Source: Punica granatum
Lineage: Eukaryota > Streptophyta > Magnoliopsida > Myrtales > Lythraceae
Direction of reading: 5' to 3'
Assembly (NCBI RefSeq): GCF_007655135.1
Contig: NC_045132.1
Coordinates: 14,260,001 to 14,324,000 of the forward strand
DNA: 64,000 nt
Positions 11,701 through 23,665 of this stretch are shown piece by piece. Position 1 is the stretch's first letter. Each line of letters opens with the position of its first letter. Both the position numbers and the translations under genes were made by a program. Under the pieces are notes generated by a model. It saw nothing but the letters and a program-made list of their open reading frames with translations, searched no databases and was not told the origin of the DNA.

Positions 11701-12032
11701 TACTATGTTGTTCTTTTCCCTCAGGAGAACCCGGAGCTGTGGAAGTGGCTGTCAGGACAGGAGCAACCCCCTGAGGCAGTTAAAATGAATCCTGTAAGCG
11801 AGAGATAACCTTGTGCTTGCTTTTTTCTAAGCTTGCTCGTTATATCGTTCTCATCTAATTTTTAGCTGCTTGTTTTGCATTTTAGGTGTTCTCTGCTATT
11901 CATGAGAAAGTAATGAAGAACCTTAGCACTCATTCTGCACCTGAGACACGGGCTGTCCCTGGGCAGCCATGGGTGAGAGGATGGGACGATATCAAGAAAG
12001 GCTGGGATGGCCCTGTTGCAGGCAACCAGTAA
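8788..12032 (+). CDS. SDHAF2: Succinate dehydrogenase assembly factor 2, mitochondrial (SDHAF2/SDH5), five coding exons
   Basis: Helps attach FAD covalently to the flavoprotein subunit of succinate dehydrogenase (complex II) in the mitochondrial matrix. Coding exons are 8788-8903, 8987-9100, 9195-9321, 11725-11793 and 11886-12032. All introns are GT-AG and the joined frame is 573 nt, 190 aa. Residues 1-50 are Arg/Ser/Leu-rich with few acids, as in a matrix presequence. The Sdh5 domain spans about 60-155. It contains the family signature RGFLELDLVLG (85-95) after RLLYRSRQ, then ENPELWKWLSGQEQPPE (120-136). The C-terminus has W171 and a GWDDIKKGW stretch (174-182), as in plant members. Length and exon structure fit the family. 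The start was chosen because it gives the presequence and follows a splice acceptor by 14 bases. Intron 3 is long (2403 bp) and holds organellar fragments. Confidence 0.93.
10407..10494 (-). other. Plastid-derived mosaic (rpoC1 and atpB pieces) in SDHAF2 intron 3
   Basis: On the minus strand 10494-10448 reads AMSATDGLTRGMEVI, the conserved segment near residue 90-105 of chloroplast ATP synthase beta (AtpB). It joins directly to 10447-10407, reading GAGAIQERLADLDL. That closely matches GAGAIREQLADLDLR of the plastid RNA polymerase subunit RpoC1. These genes are far apart in plastid genomes, so this is a joined nuclear plastid insertion. The flanking 10312-10406 and 10495-10545 look like further organellar pieces, but I could not place them. 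It is non-functional and lies antisense to the host intron. Confidence 0.7.
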
Positions 12033-12359
12033 GCCCGGTTCCTGCATTTGGAGAATGTATGGGATTGAGAGTGTACAGGATAACCGAGCAAACTATAACA
12101 GTATACCAGAGAGAAATATTGCCATTCTGAATAAGATGTGTGCATCTGGTACGAACACATTGGACTGAAGTATGAACTAATGGGTCAATCATGCTCATCG
12201 TAAAGAGTAATGAGAGTGTTCTATTTATTGTGGTAATAATGTGCCATCATTGTCTTGGTTATGGTAATTCTAGTATAACTATATTCATTTCGACTCTGAT
12301 TAATATGATCTGTAGGGACGTCTTTTAGGGCAGGCTAGGGGGCCAATTCAATTCATTAG

Positions 12360-15300
12360 AAGTCTTGTTGCTCAACTGGGATAGAGGGATTTGAAAAGGA
12401 AAGATTTTTTAAATAATATGTGGAGCTTCGGAGACTGATGTTAGGAGGTTTGCTACCGTATTATTGCATGTATCGATCAACATGGGCGCATGCAGATGGC
12501 ACTTGGCAGGGCAGGGGGTGCAAACTTGATTAACAGGCCCACTGCCATTGTCAGCTAAGAAAAATGAGTTATATTGCACAACCATCATGGTTTGGGGAGG
12601 GTCCATTTCGTGCTTTCCTTATTTTGGCACAATCGATGCGGTAGATTGATTTGGTAAGATCACCTCAGTCCTAGATTATATCATGTGGTTTGATTTTGGG
12701 CCCAAGTTGCAATGCAGATGAGCGTTATAGGTGAGACGGAGTCACTTTACTTGCATGGCCCTAATATTTTATGGTTTGATAATGCTGCGAGCTCTGATAC
12801 ATACTAGCGTTGAGTGGCCCCGAAGGTGGTGATGCAATTTACCTTTGAAAAACACTAGCATTGTTGCACGGATTCCTAAAACTATAAGGTTTATCATATT
12901 TTGGATTTGGTGTCCAGTGTAATAGCTGAGACAAGGAAAGTAGTGTTAGTAGAAAACAAGTTCTCGAACGACTTAATAAAAACAAATGATGTGGAATCTG
13001 AAGATGTGATCATTGGTGATCGACCGACAAACATCTTAGTGACGAAGTTAAGACGGAATCAAGGACGTACGAATTCCCAAGCATGTGTTGTTGAGGGAAA
13101 TACGAATTCCGTGTAAAGGAAGGTTCCCCTTGGACCGAAAGTGTAAGGTAATCCACAAAATCATGGTGAAGTTATGACTTCTAGGGATTCAGAACTTGGA
13201 AAGTGTCAATCCTAGGTGGATGACTTGTAAATCTAGGTAAGGAATTTAATAGGCGTTCAACAAACAGAATGTATTTAATCTTGAAATTCAAGGTTAATCG
13301 ATCAAGGTGAATTGGGACTCAAGAAAGACCAAGATTCTAGGTGAATCGAGATTCAATGTGAATTATCAAAATAAGGTTAATCGATAAGTATACAATGATA
13401 TGGGCACCTAAAATTTTTATAAGTAATTGATTTCTCCAAACGGAAAATGTTAAAAAGTTCAATCACTTGAATACCAAGGACTAGAACATTTCATTTGATA
13501 AGTTAAGTGTCATGGTACGAAAAAGCTGCCATTGAAGCACACTAGTACGTTCAAAACTTTGTCGTGTATTAGAAGTTGTACTAGACTCAATATTATGAGT
13601 GTTGCGTGCAAAGTATTGAGATTTCAAGTAAACTTAGAAACAATCATTGGAAAGTTTTGTGTTTTCATAGATTGGAAAAAATACGGGAAATTTGTAGAAG
13701 TCATCATATCATGGAAATGCTAAAGGGATCTCTTGCGAGGTGAAGTTATGGCCACAACTTAAGTTGCTATTTCTGTGTATTCTTGTAAAGGTATTGACAA
13801 TGTTTTAAGTATAATTATTGCATGTACTTTCAGGGTCTAGACATATTAATTTGAGATCTGATTTTGAAATAATAAGATGTGTGAAAATTTAGCGATCTTA
13901 TCGACGATAGGTTAGTCCAAAGAATTTGTATAAGTACCGTTGCTAAAATAGAATAAAATCATTAATCACGTCATTGATAATGAGAATTCTATCTCTTTCT
14001 AGCCAAAAGCTTGTTTCGAGGTTCAAGGGTAATAACAAGTTTTTTAATGAAAAATGTGCACTAAGAACGAGGATTTAGTGCCTGGATTTAGGAGAAACTA
14101 AATTTGTTCCATTCATGAACTTTTAAATAAATAAATTCTTTCAGCATTATTTTTAATTTCTAAGTATATTTAACATTAACATAGAACTTGTAATAGGTTT
14201 TAAATATTCAAACCTTCTTACAATTTCAATTATGCAAGCAATTACTAATGAAAAAAATTAGAAAAATATATGCCAATGCTTTTTAAACTGAAAAACTCTA
14301 TTACAGTTTCAAGAATACAATTAACATTTGTAGAAAACTAGAAAAGAAAATAATTATAATTAATCGATTTTCAGAAGATATATTTATTACTAAATTGTAC
14401 GAACTCTTGTATCAATTTACTTGTATTATTTTTTTATCTTTTTTAAGTATATTTAATATTGCTATAGAAACTTTCAAAAGTTCATAGATAGTGTAGTAAA
14501 CATAACTTTACTTGTTAAATTGAAAATTGAAAAATGGAAATAATTTTAGTAAATTGAATTGATATAAATATATTATCACTATAAATCAATTTATTTACTT
14601 GCGCGTTAATTATTAACGCATTTAGGAGGGTAGAGTATATTAGTGAAATTTGGGTAAATAAAGAGTTAAGACTTCACATATGGCACTGCCTTGTTAATCC
14701 TGGGATAACATATGTTGCAATTTCGTTAAACCTGCTTTTTCGTTTTACTATTATATATTATATATAAATATGTCAATAAGCTGAGTTGACAATTTTTATT
14801 GGTATTTTCTCACCAAATGTGTACATGCGCCTTTGGAGTATGACTAGCCAATATGCGCTTGATTTCAATTCCAATTTCATCAACCTACAATTTTATTTAG
14901 TCATTTATATATAATCAGATATTTGGATTTCTCAATACAACTAATTTTGAACTTCACTTAAAAATCATTTACTTTTACATTCTATTTTTCTTAATTAAAC
15001 AATATAGCGGGGTAAGTTTTATTGAGAAAAAATCAATAGAATAGGTATAACTAACGAATTTATTTATTAATTTATCCAAGGCATGTCTATGTACTTGTAG
15101 ACCATAAGTTCTTTTTTTGCTGGTTGTATATATCAAAATTTTGAAATTGATACAAATGACTACCAAATGGAAAAGACATGCTTTGACTCTAAAATTAAAA
15201 TATAGTAAGTATGCTTCAATGAGGGATTAAAAAGATTGAAATGTATAAATATTTACAAGGAGAGCATTTTTTTGGATAATTTATCATTAATAATTAATTC

Positions 15301-15399
15301 AATTCAAATCGTGATCAAATAACAAAATAATTCTGAAGATAAATTCTCTATGAAGAATAAGATAGAGGAATATCTTTGAAAATTTATAAAATTCAACAC
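12360..15399. other. Intergenic, no feature supported
   Basis: 3' of the SDHAF2 gene. From about 13,400 onward it is strongly AT-rich. A 71-codon plus-strand frame at 12901-13116 has no recognisable motif. No transposon ends were found. Confidence 0.5.
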
Positions 15400-15541
15400 T
15401 TTTTTTTTGTGATAATGGAGGCCTATGAGCCTAGTCCAATGAAAATATAAATCCTAATAAATGGGTACAATTAGTCCTACTTCGTATTGAACTTGTAACC
15501 TCTTGGTTGTCAGGAGGGGCGAGCGCCACTGCGCTACATCA
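15400..15541 (-). mobile_element. SINE (minus strand)
   Basis: Read on the minus strand it starts GATGTAGCGCAGTGGCGCTC, a tRNA-type box A. It continues with AGAGGTTACAAGTTCAA (box B-like) and ends in an A-run (T-run 15400-15408 on the plus strand). Its 3' half (CATTGGACTAGGCTCATAGG..) is the same family as 16346-16509. A target duplication could not be fixed; a weak AATTC-type match lies at 15390 and 15551. Confidence 0.65.
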
Positions 15542-16330
15542 TTTTTGATGTAATTCGATAGTTTTTTTTAACATAAATAAATATCTATAAGAAATTCGTC
15601 AATGTAAAATCAACATGATCTATTATTAATGACTTAATCAAATTTACTATAATTGATACCAAGCATAACGAAATTGTAATATGCGTGCTCTCTTTTGTAA
15701 GGATTGGCGGATTCAAGTCATTCCCACTTTGAGAGAAGGCAGTGTGCATGCGGATTGGATCACTCCCTTGAGTTTTCACGGTGTCTCCATATTTTTCACT
15801 TTTCCAGTAGAGCGTAAAGAAATTCTCTTTTCCGAAGATATCTTTGGTCTCTATGCCCGGTGCTTGTGTAATATAGTTGTCCTTTCCTTGACTTCTTCTT
15901 TGTAGTCTACCAAAAAAATTTATAGGTAAAAATATACATAAATCCTTTTAAAGAAAAAACGCTTGCGATGTACGAGGTCTAAAAGCTAGTTTAGGAATAA
16001 AGTTCAAAGCCTCATTACCAAATATTACCTTATCAACCTCTCCCAATAATGAATTGTCTATCTTGAATTACCTTACTGTCCATGTGATTTCTTATTTGAA
16101 CATCAAAAAGGGAAATCGGAATTCCTTCCAATCTCCCCTCTTTTTTGCGAGCATCCCCAACTTCTGATAAAGAGTAATGTAATAAGATATAAGTCTACTA
16201 AAAACTTCATTTAATTAATGGAATCGCCAAAAAAGTTAATGAGAATCTGCTTTCCCAAAAAGGAAGAAGCCAACTGCTTCTTAAAATAGGACCGACAAGA
16301 AACCATTAGGGCTGGGGGAAATGCTATCAG
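15542..16330. other. Intergenic, no feature supported
   Basis: Nothing recognisable. Short frames at 15585-15905 on both strands lack any family motif. Confidence 0.5.
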
Positions 16331-16524
16331 CAACCAATTACTAGAATCAGGAGATAATATAGTGCAGTGACACATCTCTCGCCTGTTAACCAAGAGAATT
16401 CAGGTTCGATACTCAGTGAGATTATCTGTATCATTTTATTAGATATTTAGGATATCTATTTCAATGTACTAGATTCATGAGTCTCCATTGTAATTCAAAA
16501 AAAAAAAAACAACCAATTACTAGA
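16331..16524 (+). mobile_element. SINE with 15-bp target duplication
   Basis: CAACCAATTACTAGA is repeated exactly at 16331-16345 and 16510-16524. Between them is a 164-bp body with box A-like TAGTGCAGTGACACATCTC, box B GGTTCGATACTC (16403-16414), a 3' part CAATGTACTAGATTCATGAG and a long A-run. All hallmarks of a tRNA-derived SINE are visible. Confidence 0.88.
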
Positions 16525-17082
16525 GAACAACACATTCACCGGCTCGAGGTTGAGGCTTTCTAATAGTTTCCTTTTTTTAATACTATTACGGACTGTGAAA
16601 AGATGGGAAAGCAAAACAATTAATCAATAATCTTTTCGATTCTTTTTAGGGTTGATTTTAGCTTTTAACTATTTGCGGGTTCCTTTCACCAAAAAAGAGA
16701 AGGGGGGAAAATTCCTATATATGGGGTGCAAGTGCATTAGAGATAAAATGCATGTACTTCATGCAATCGGCTGCGGTTATATTATCAATATTACGTCCAT
16801 GAGCCCTTGCTAAGGAATATGCTCTATGCAATGGAAGTTTTGCATCTTAATTAGTTAGAAGCCTTTTATCAGCATGAAGATGATGTGGTTAGTTATAGCA
16901 AATCTAAGCTCCAAATGTCCATATATGCGATGCGGTTAATTATGATATATTGACATAAACTTATTGAGAGAATTTAATTGAGATACCTTATGAGAAAAAG
17001 AAATTATTAAAATTGTAAGTCAAGCAATAGAGATCCTCCAAGAATCAGCGACCGTAATGAGATACATCAAAACTTAATCCCA

Positions 17083-17198
17083 GTTTCGCCTGAAATGCAC
17101 GATTTGTTATGATGACCAACATTATTAAAGAGATTACCCGGTTTCGCCTGAAATGCATGATTTGTTATGATGACCAACATTATTAAAGAGATTACCAA
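17083..17198 (+). repeat. 58-bp tandem duplication
   Basis: Two adjacent copies, 17083-17140 and 17141-17198, almost identical (for example GCACGATTTG versus GCATGATTTG). Recent, with no coding content. Confidence 0.9.
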
Positions 17199-17519
17199 GG
17201 ATGGATCAATTCAGCACATGCAATCGTTAATTTGTCTGTTCAAATGTGACTAGGATGTTGTATGTTCATACTTGTCCTCAAATGTTTATATGGGAGGGAA
17301 GATATATCGAGATATTCGCAAAATACTCGGGTGAAGATATATCCAGTGAATATTTGATGATATGAGTTACTATGATTAAGGAAATGTTACATCACCTGCC
17401 TTATATGCACTCAACTGGACCCGCCTTAGTCATGGGCTGAGGCTTGTCGGGCCTCGTCGCTTACCCTTGGTCTAATGAGCTAGCATCGCAGGCTTGCTTG
17501 ATGGGCCTGGGCTCAGGTT

Positions 17520-18081
17520 GCTAGGCCCGGAGTCCATCGCCATCTCTCTATCCTCCTCCATTTCAAACTTCACTATGAAAAAGTCGTGTCCCAATTAGCT
17601 GATGAGTTTACACTCTCCCTTTGGCCTCCACAGTTATACCAATCTTCGTCGGAGATACATATAACCCATGTTGCGGCCTAGGACTTATGATCGCCACCAC
17701 GGTTCCCGGCCTTGTCAGATTTGGTCCTTCATGAGACTGATCTCTGGGCAAAGCTCATTGCTAGTGTCAGGAGCCTTCTCCTCTGTAAACTCCTTATCAA
17801 GCTCATCAAGGTAGGTCTGCACAGCCATTCCTCCTCCACCATAACATCTTGGGACTGTTGGCCAAGCACGGCATCCTCGAACGATCATTTGCGTTTTCCA
17901 CCCGGTCTCCATTCTCTGGGGGATGGGCCAAACCCGGAGCAGTGAACAAAAAAAAAAGAGGCTCCTCCCTGTCTCTAATAATCTTCACCTTCTTCGTCCT
18001 TTTCGAACTGCGCAGCTGGCCATCCATTTCCTCCGTTGACGGAGGGACAGAATCCCGTGGGTCTTCCTGAGAGCCTTCCAT
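17520..18081 (-). pseudogene. LINE-type ORF1 fragment (DUF4283-like gag), dead
   Basis: A start at 18081 opens 91 codons with an acidic/basic head (MEGSQEDPRDS..SSKRTKKVK). In another minus-strand frame from 17850 down, the text LDELDKEFTEEKAPDTSNE..CPEI is followed by GRNMGYMYLRRRLV, LWRPKGE and LGHDFFIVKFEMEEDRE. This series is the hallmark N-terminal domain of ORF1 proteins of plant L1-type LINEs, which bind RNA in the retrotransposition particle. It has at least four in-frame stops (TGA, TAA) and at least one frameshift. No endonuclease or reverse transcriptase follows, so only a piece remains. GC is higher than in the flanks. Confidence 0.75.
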
Positions 18082-18746
18082 ATTAGTGTTAGAATAAAAT
18101 TGTGAAAGACATCCACTAATTTTCCATATATATTTTTGAACTGGGCATTTGCTTTTAGTCTTACGTACTGTATTAGTAACAATATATTTACAGATTATGG
18201 CATGTCGTGTGCATGAAGTATATTCTATATATATCTATCTCCTTAAAAAACAGGTCCATAGTGTTGCTTGGAAGAGGGTATGCAAAAGAAATAAAAGAGC
18301 CCATGAAGTTTCACTAGCTAAATTCAAACAATGATTTTTTGGTCCCAAGTCAGATGATATCACTTTGCCAAACCTTCTTTCCTCTAGTAGATTTAGTTAA
18401 CGGAGAGGGAAGAAGAAAATTTAATTTGAACCTGACTGATTGATTAATTACCACTGGACAAACGTTAGGCATATGGTCACACTAGCACCCATTAAATAAA
18501 AAAATGGTCAAACTAGCTCTAACTCTCTAGTGGCATCATCTCGCGTGGGACCCACCTGATGCTAGCTAGAGTTTGGGGAGTCCACATCAACCCACCAAGC
18601 ACAACTGTGCCGTGGACCAGCCTTCATTTCACAAAAAGAATTAAAACCCCCTCCCCATTGTTTAAGCCGTTAATCTTGCCTCACCTAGTATCATTATCAC
18701 TTTATCAATTTTATAACAGAAAGAAAAGGAAAAAAAAGGAAATAGT

Positions 18747-19174
18747 TAATTACATAGAAAAACATGACATTTATATTTTTTTTCTAAATATAACACGACC
18801 TTTGAAAAATAATACAAAAAATTATAACTTTTGCATTTCTTTTTCCTAAATATAGCACGACCTTTAGAAAGTAGTACAAAAAAAGCTCGATATTTATACT
18901 CTTTCCTAAATATAGCGTGGTCTTTTAAAAATAACTCAGAAAGGTACGATCTTCAGGCATGATCTTCTTTTTTAACATGCTAAAATTACAGCTAAACCTG
19001 AAGATCGTGTCTTTTCGTGCTATTATTTGCAAGTCGTGCTATATTCAGAAAAAAGTGCAAAGGTCGTGCTATACTTAGGAAAAAATATAAAGGTCGTGCA
19101 TTTCTATACTATTTTCAAAATATCGTACTATATTTAGGAAAAAGTGCAAAGGTCGTGCTTTTATAGGTGATTAA
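18747..19174. mobile_element. Foldback element with repeated arms
   Basis: The left end TTAATTACATAGAAAAACATGACA mirrors the right end as TTAATCACCTATAAAAGCACGACC (read inward). Each arm is a short array of a ~55-60-bp unit: CCTAAATATAGCACGACCTTT on the left and AAAGGTCGTGCTATATTTAGG on the right. A ~30-bp centre lies near 18970. Several units per arm and inverted arms fit a foldback-type DNA transposon derivative. No target duplication could be set. Confidence 0.6.
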
Positions 19175-20281
19175 TCCAAAAGAAAATTAGTTGAGGTGCG
19201 GTTTGTTATATAAATCATATCACCAACCTAACTCCTTAAAAATCAAAGAACCAATGGAGTGAGTTCCAAATTGATGTGCTGCATTAACACTATTGGAGTA
19301 TGCATAAGTATTCAAGTTTTGCTCACCTGCTGAAGAGAAGCTATCTTAAAATGCCAATTTCTTTCGGTTATGCAGGAATTCTTATAAGCGAAGTATAATA
19401 ATAAAGATAGCAAACGGCATGGAAGCCCCCTAACGAGGATCGAATCCAAGAAGTATTGGTTTTGAAACTATCTTCTACTGCCTATATTTCTAATCAACTG
19501 AAGGAGACTAATGTTTTCATATTTTCAACATAATGATTCTCTTAGACTAACTGTCCTGCTTGGAGGTTTTGTGGTTATTATCAGACACCCGGGATGGATC
19601 AATAACTATGTCAGCATCGCATTTTAAAAAAATTATGATGCAAAGGTCGTGCTATATCTAAGGAAAAATTAAAAGGTCGTGCCTTTCTATACTATTTTCA
19701 AAAGGTCGTACTATATTTAAAAAAAAGTGTAAATGTCGTGTTTTTGTAAGTGATTAACCCAAAAGAAAATTAGTTGAGGTGCGGTTTTGTTATGTAAATC
19801 ATATCACCAACCTGACTCCTTAAAAATCAAAGAACCAATGGAGTGAGTTCCAAATTGATGTGTGCTGTATTAACACTGTTGGAGTTTGCATATGTATACA
19901 ACTTTTTTCCTCACCTACTGAAGAGAAGCTATCTTAAAATGCCAATTTCTTTCGGTTATGCAGGAATTCCTATAAGCGAAGTATAATAATAAAGAAAGCA
20001 AATTGAAGGGGAATGGAAGCCCCCTAACGAGATCGAATCCAAGAAGTATTGGTTTTGAAACTCCCCTAACGAGATCAAATCCAAGAAGTATTGGTTTTGA
20101 AACTATCTTCTACTACCTATATTCCTAATCAACTGAAGGAGATTAATGTTTTTATTTTTTCAATATAATGATTCTCTTAGACTACCTGTCCTGCTTGTAG
20201 GTTTTGTGGTTATTATCAGACACCCGGGATGGATCAATAAATATGTCAGCATCGCATTTTTAAAAAAAATTCTGATGCAAA
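19057..20281 (+). repeat. ~600-bp direct tandem duplication
   Basis: 19057-19639 and 19640-20281 are direct copies, both starting GCAAAGGTCGTGCTATA. The copied unit includes the last part of the foldback arm plus about 470 bp of flanking DNA. The second copy also carries its own ~42-bp internal duplication (CCCCTAACGAGATC.AATCC at about 20021 and 20063). No coding content is seen. Confidence 0.88.
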
Positions 20282-20740
20282 TCATGGTATGTTAGGTCAC
20301 TTTTTGAACCACTAAATGATCATTTGTTTATTTATTTGTTACTCATTTACAAACAATCTGACTTTTTAGAAAAGTAGTTTTATCAAAAAGTGATTGAAGC
20401 ATAGAACTGCTAATTTAAGCTTGGTTGTGTCGCCATATAACAACATAGGTCTATTCTTTATCATAGCATGGGCCTACGCAAACAAATCGATCATGACACT
20501 TTAGCAAATAATTATTGACGTTGTACTGTGCCTTCCTCTTATGTGCTAGTCCCAGGATTGATTCTCACTCTCCCGTTCCTCTTCAATTTTGAAATGAAAT
20601 TCCTTCTTAAATATCAGTTGATTTTTTTTTAATCATATGCCTTTTCTCTTGTCTCTCCAAACTCGCATGCATTTATTTCTTTCTAAAACATTAAATTTCG
20701 CACTGGAAAAAATCCAGTATCTTGCCAAGTTTGTGAGAAT
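20282..20740. other. Intergenic, no feature supported
   Basis: AT-rich DNA between the tandem duplication and the Copia insertion. Nothing recognisable. Confidence 0.5.
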
Positions 20741-20859
20741 ATGAGCCACTCTCTTGATTCTAATTGTAGCCTTTTGGCGCCTTTTGCTGATGATGAGGAC
20801 TTCGAGATGGAAGAGTCGACGATGATGAAAGCAAACGCGCTTGAACTCGGAGAAACACG
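20741..20859 (+). other. First half of an open frame split by the Copia element
   Basis: An ATG at 20741 opens 39 codons plus two bases up to the target site of the Copia element. If the element and one copy of its target duplication are removed, the same frame continues at 31749 and stays open for 43 codons to a TGA at 31879-31881 (about 83 codons in all). The frame is also open upstream of the ATG to 20687. The left half is acidic (DDEDFEMEE) and the right half Lys-rich (KLVKGKDFKERK). I do not recognise the protein; it may be an exon of a lost gene or chance. Confidence 0.35.
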
Positions 20860-23651
20860 CGTTGGTGATATGCCCTAGAGTCAGATTTATGTATTTGGAT
20901 AATTCCTTTTATTGCAATAAATTTTATTTTATTATTCGTATATTGTCTATATTTATTAGAATAAAGTCCTTAAAATTTTTGAATACTTCATTGTTAAAGA
21001 GTTAAGAATATGAGTGACGAAGTTATTCGGTAAGAATATATTTCAACTATTCACGATCATAGGAGACTTAAATGGACATTATTTCTCCGGATAGATCCTC
21101 ACATATGTATGTGTCCATGATTAGTATATAGATACTAATGAAGATGGAGTAGTGAGTCTCATGCTATCTGATAACTATTATCATGACAAACATATGGATG
21201 CTTATATGATAAGTAGTCGAACATAACGTGCATATAATATTCATACGGTAATTTACTAATATCAATAAATGTTAGGGTAAATTGCACCGGTGGTCCAAAA
21301 TATTTTACAAATGTTTCATGATGGTTCAAAAAGTTTTTTTCGCTATATGATGGTACAAAATGTTTCAAAGTTGTTTCATAATGGTACAAACCGTTAACTC
21401 GAGCTGACGGCGTTAACATTTTGCTGACGTGGCGCGTCCTATGTGTCACTTTTGTTACGTGGAACCAATCATAGTGCGCCACGTCATTTAAGACAAAATA
21501 AAATTTTAAAAAGTCCAAAAAAATACAAAAAATAATTTAAAAATACAAAAAAAGAGTAAAAATTTTAAAAAAATAAAAAATATTTTAAAATTTTGAAAAA
21601 TTTAAAATTTTTTAAATGTTTTTTAAAAAATATAAAAAATTCAAAAAAAGAGTAAAATTTTAGAAAAAAATAAAAAAAATTATTTTAAAATTTTGAAAAT
21701 TATTTTTAAAAAATTAATTATTTTTAAATTTTTTAAAATTTTTAAATAATTTTTTATTTTAAAAATAATTTTAAATAATTTATAAAATTTAATATTTTAA
21801 TTATTTAAAATTAATATTTAAAATTATTTAAAATTTTTAAATTAAATATTAAAATTATTTTAAAATATTAAAATTTTTTTTTTAATATTTTTTTTTAAAA
21901 GTTTTTAAAATTTTAAATTATTTTTAAAATTTTAAAATTTTAAAGTTTTTAGCATTATTTTAAATTTTTCGGCCACGTCAGTAAGGAGGTGACACGTAGT
22001 AGCCACGTCAGCGTCGGCTTGACGGCGTCAAGCTCGAGTTGACGGTTTGTACCATCATGAAACAACTTTGAAACATTTTGTACCATCATGTAGCGAAAAA
22101 AACTTTTTGGACCATCATGAAACATTTGTAAAATATTTTGGACCACTGGTGCAATTTACCCATAAATGTTATCTAGATCGTATTAGTGCATATAGTTTTT
22201 AGACCTGAGATAGAATGCTAACTCATGTATAAGTAATTAGAATTTCCTACTGCTAATGTATTTGTGCTTAGCATAAGTATTCAGTAGATAGTGGTTCTAT
22301 TAAGTTATACTTGCAAGTAGATGTCCGATGAAAACGGGATTCACTAACATGAGCAAACAGGGAAAAGGTCCTATGGATGTGGGTTTTGTTCTAGATCGAG
22401 AAATCCTTGGCCGAGGTACATAGAATTGAATAGAAAAGTGTTTCGACTCAAACTCTACAGATCCAATAATGAAATCAGAGAGTTCATATGATCGGCTATA
22501 AGGCTTGACATTTACCGTAGCTCTAGCTGGATCAGGATCTTGTAGTGAAGGGACTCAATGCATGGCATAAATGATCAGAGATTCATCAAAATATTTCAAT
22601 TATACATTCGTCACCATTTAGATTGTCATGATATACTGCTACGCGTCACTCGTGAACTTTGGGTACCAAGGGCATTTTGAGAATTATGTTTTTGGTTACA
22701 AAAAGAATTTTTGGTAATGTCAAATGAGTTGATTTTATAATCTCATTGCATTTGGTGATAAATCTAGTTAGTCACACATATTGAGCGTGTCTAAACTGAG
22801 AAAAGAATTAATTCTAATTAAGGAAGTTAGTTAGGAATTAATTATCGAACAAGGCTTGCAATGGGGTTATAAGAGTACTAGCACATTCTGAAACCGAATT
22901 CAATATCAAGAATAAATCTAATTAAGGAAATATGACAGTTTCTTTATTTGGAGAGTTTCTATAATTAGATCGTCTATTGATGGAAACTCGTGTCAATGAC
23001 TTGTTTGATCTTTGTTTCTTAGTACAATGGCAAGTCATTGGATGACTTAAAGTGTGAGGACTTAGTGATTTATTAAATAATGTGGATTAATTAATAATTA
23101 TTTTGAATCCCTAAGGTTTTAGGTTAAAGATATTTATAGATATGATCTTCCAGTTAACCCTAAAGAGCAATCCATCGATAAGGCCCAATATTAAGAGAGA
23201 TTGAGAGGAGGTTCGACCATGGGGTAGCACAGCCCAACCGCACACGGTCCAAGGCTGATCGGAGCCATCCTCAACTTCGTTTTGGTGTTTCGATGTCGTC
23301 CTTTATGTCCTTGAAGCGATCCCTTCATTCCGTGTCGATTCCGTTCGAGATTGGTGACTTAGATCGGAGTGTACAGGTCGAGAGGAGCCTAAACTCGATG
23401 GTGACGCGCTCGTGTAGACGAGCTAGAGGGCGGACACTTGGACAGTTAGTTTGATTGGCTCGAATCGACAAAGTTAGTATAAAGTTCGTAACTTTTCTTG
23501 TGAATTTGATATGTAATGTTATATATTCGTTAGAAGGTGATTCTTGTGTCAAGATGTGATCTTGAAATTTTTGATTAAACGAGTACGCGATAAAAATTTG
23601 ATTTTTACCATATTTAAACTCTCCACTGCGCACGTGCTCAGTTTTCTAACA
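20860..23651 (+). repeat. 5' LTR of the Copia element
   Basis: 2792 bp as it stands; 1895 bp without the 887-bp element at 21275-22161 and its extra 10-bp target copy. Its start is CGTTGGTGATATGCCC against TGTTAGTGATATGCC in the 3' LTR, so the usual 5' TG has decayed to CG. It ends TTTTCTAACA. Confidence 0.9.
21265..22171. mobile_element. Mutator-like element with ~150-bp TIRs inside the 5' LTR
   Basis: A perfect 10-bp duplication ATAAATGTTA lies at 21265-21274 and 22162-22171. The element (21275-22161, 887 bp) starts GGGTAAATTGCACCGGTGG, and its end is the inverted copy. The termini match with few differences for about 150 bp, through the CTCGAGCTGACGGCG-type stretch. The 3' LTR carries the unoccupied site (about 30280, TCAATGAATATTATCTAG), which proves insertion after the Copia element arrived. 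The interior 21490-21960 is almost pure A/T and self-complementary. Confidence 0.92.
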
Positions 23652-23665
23652 GTAGTATCAAAGCC
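23652..23665 (+). other. Primer-binding site (initiator tRNA-Met type)
   Basis: GTAGTATCAAAGCC directly follows the LTR. It equals the usual TGGTATCAGAGCC site with two G-to-A changes. This is the normal site for Copia elements primed by initiator methionine tRNA. Confidence 0.75.

Noticed and set aside
14603..14619. Palindrome GCGTTAAT-T-ATTAACGC
   Set aside because: Eight-base arms in strongly AT-rich DNA with no partner site, gene or repeat nearby; likely chance.
20866..20874. Placing the 5' LTR start at TGATATGCC (20866)
   Set aside because: The 3' LTR shows six more LTR bases (TGTTAG) after the polypurine tract. Starting at 20860 gives a near-perfect five-base target duplication, which the other choice does not.
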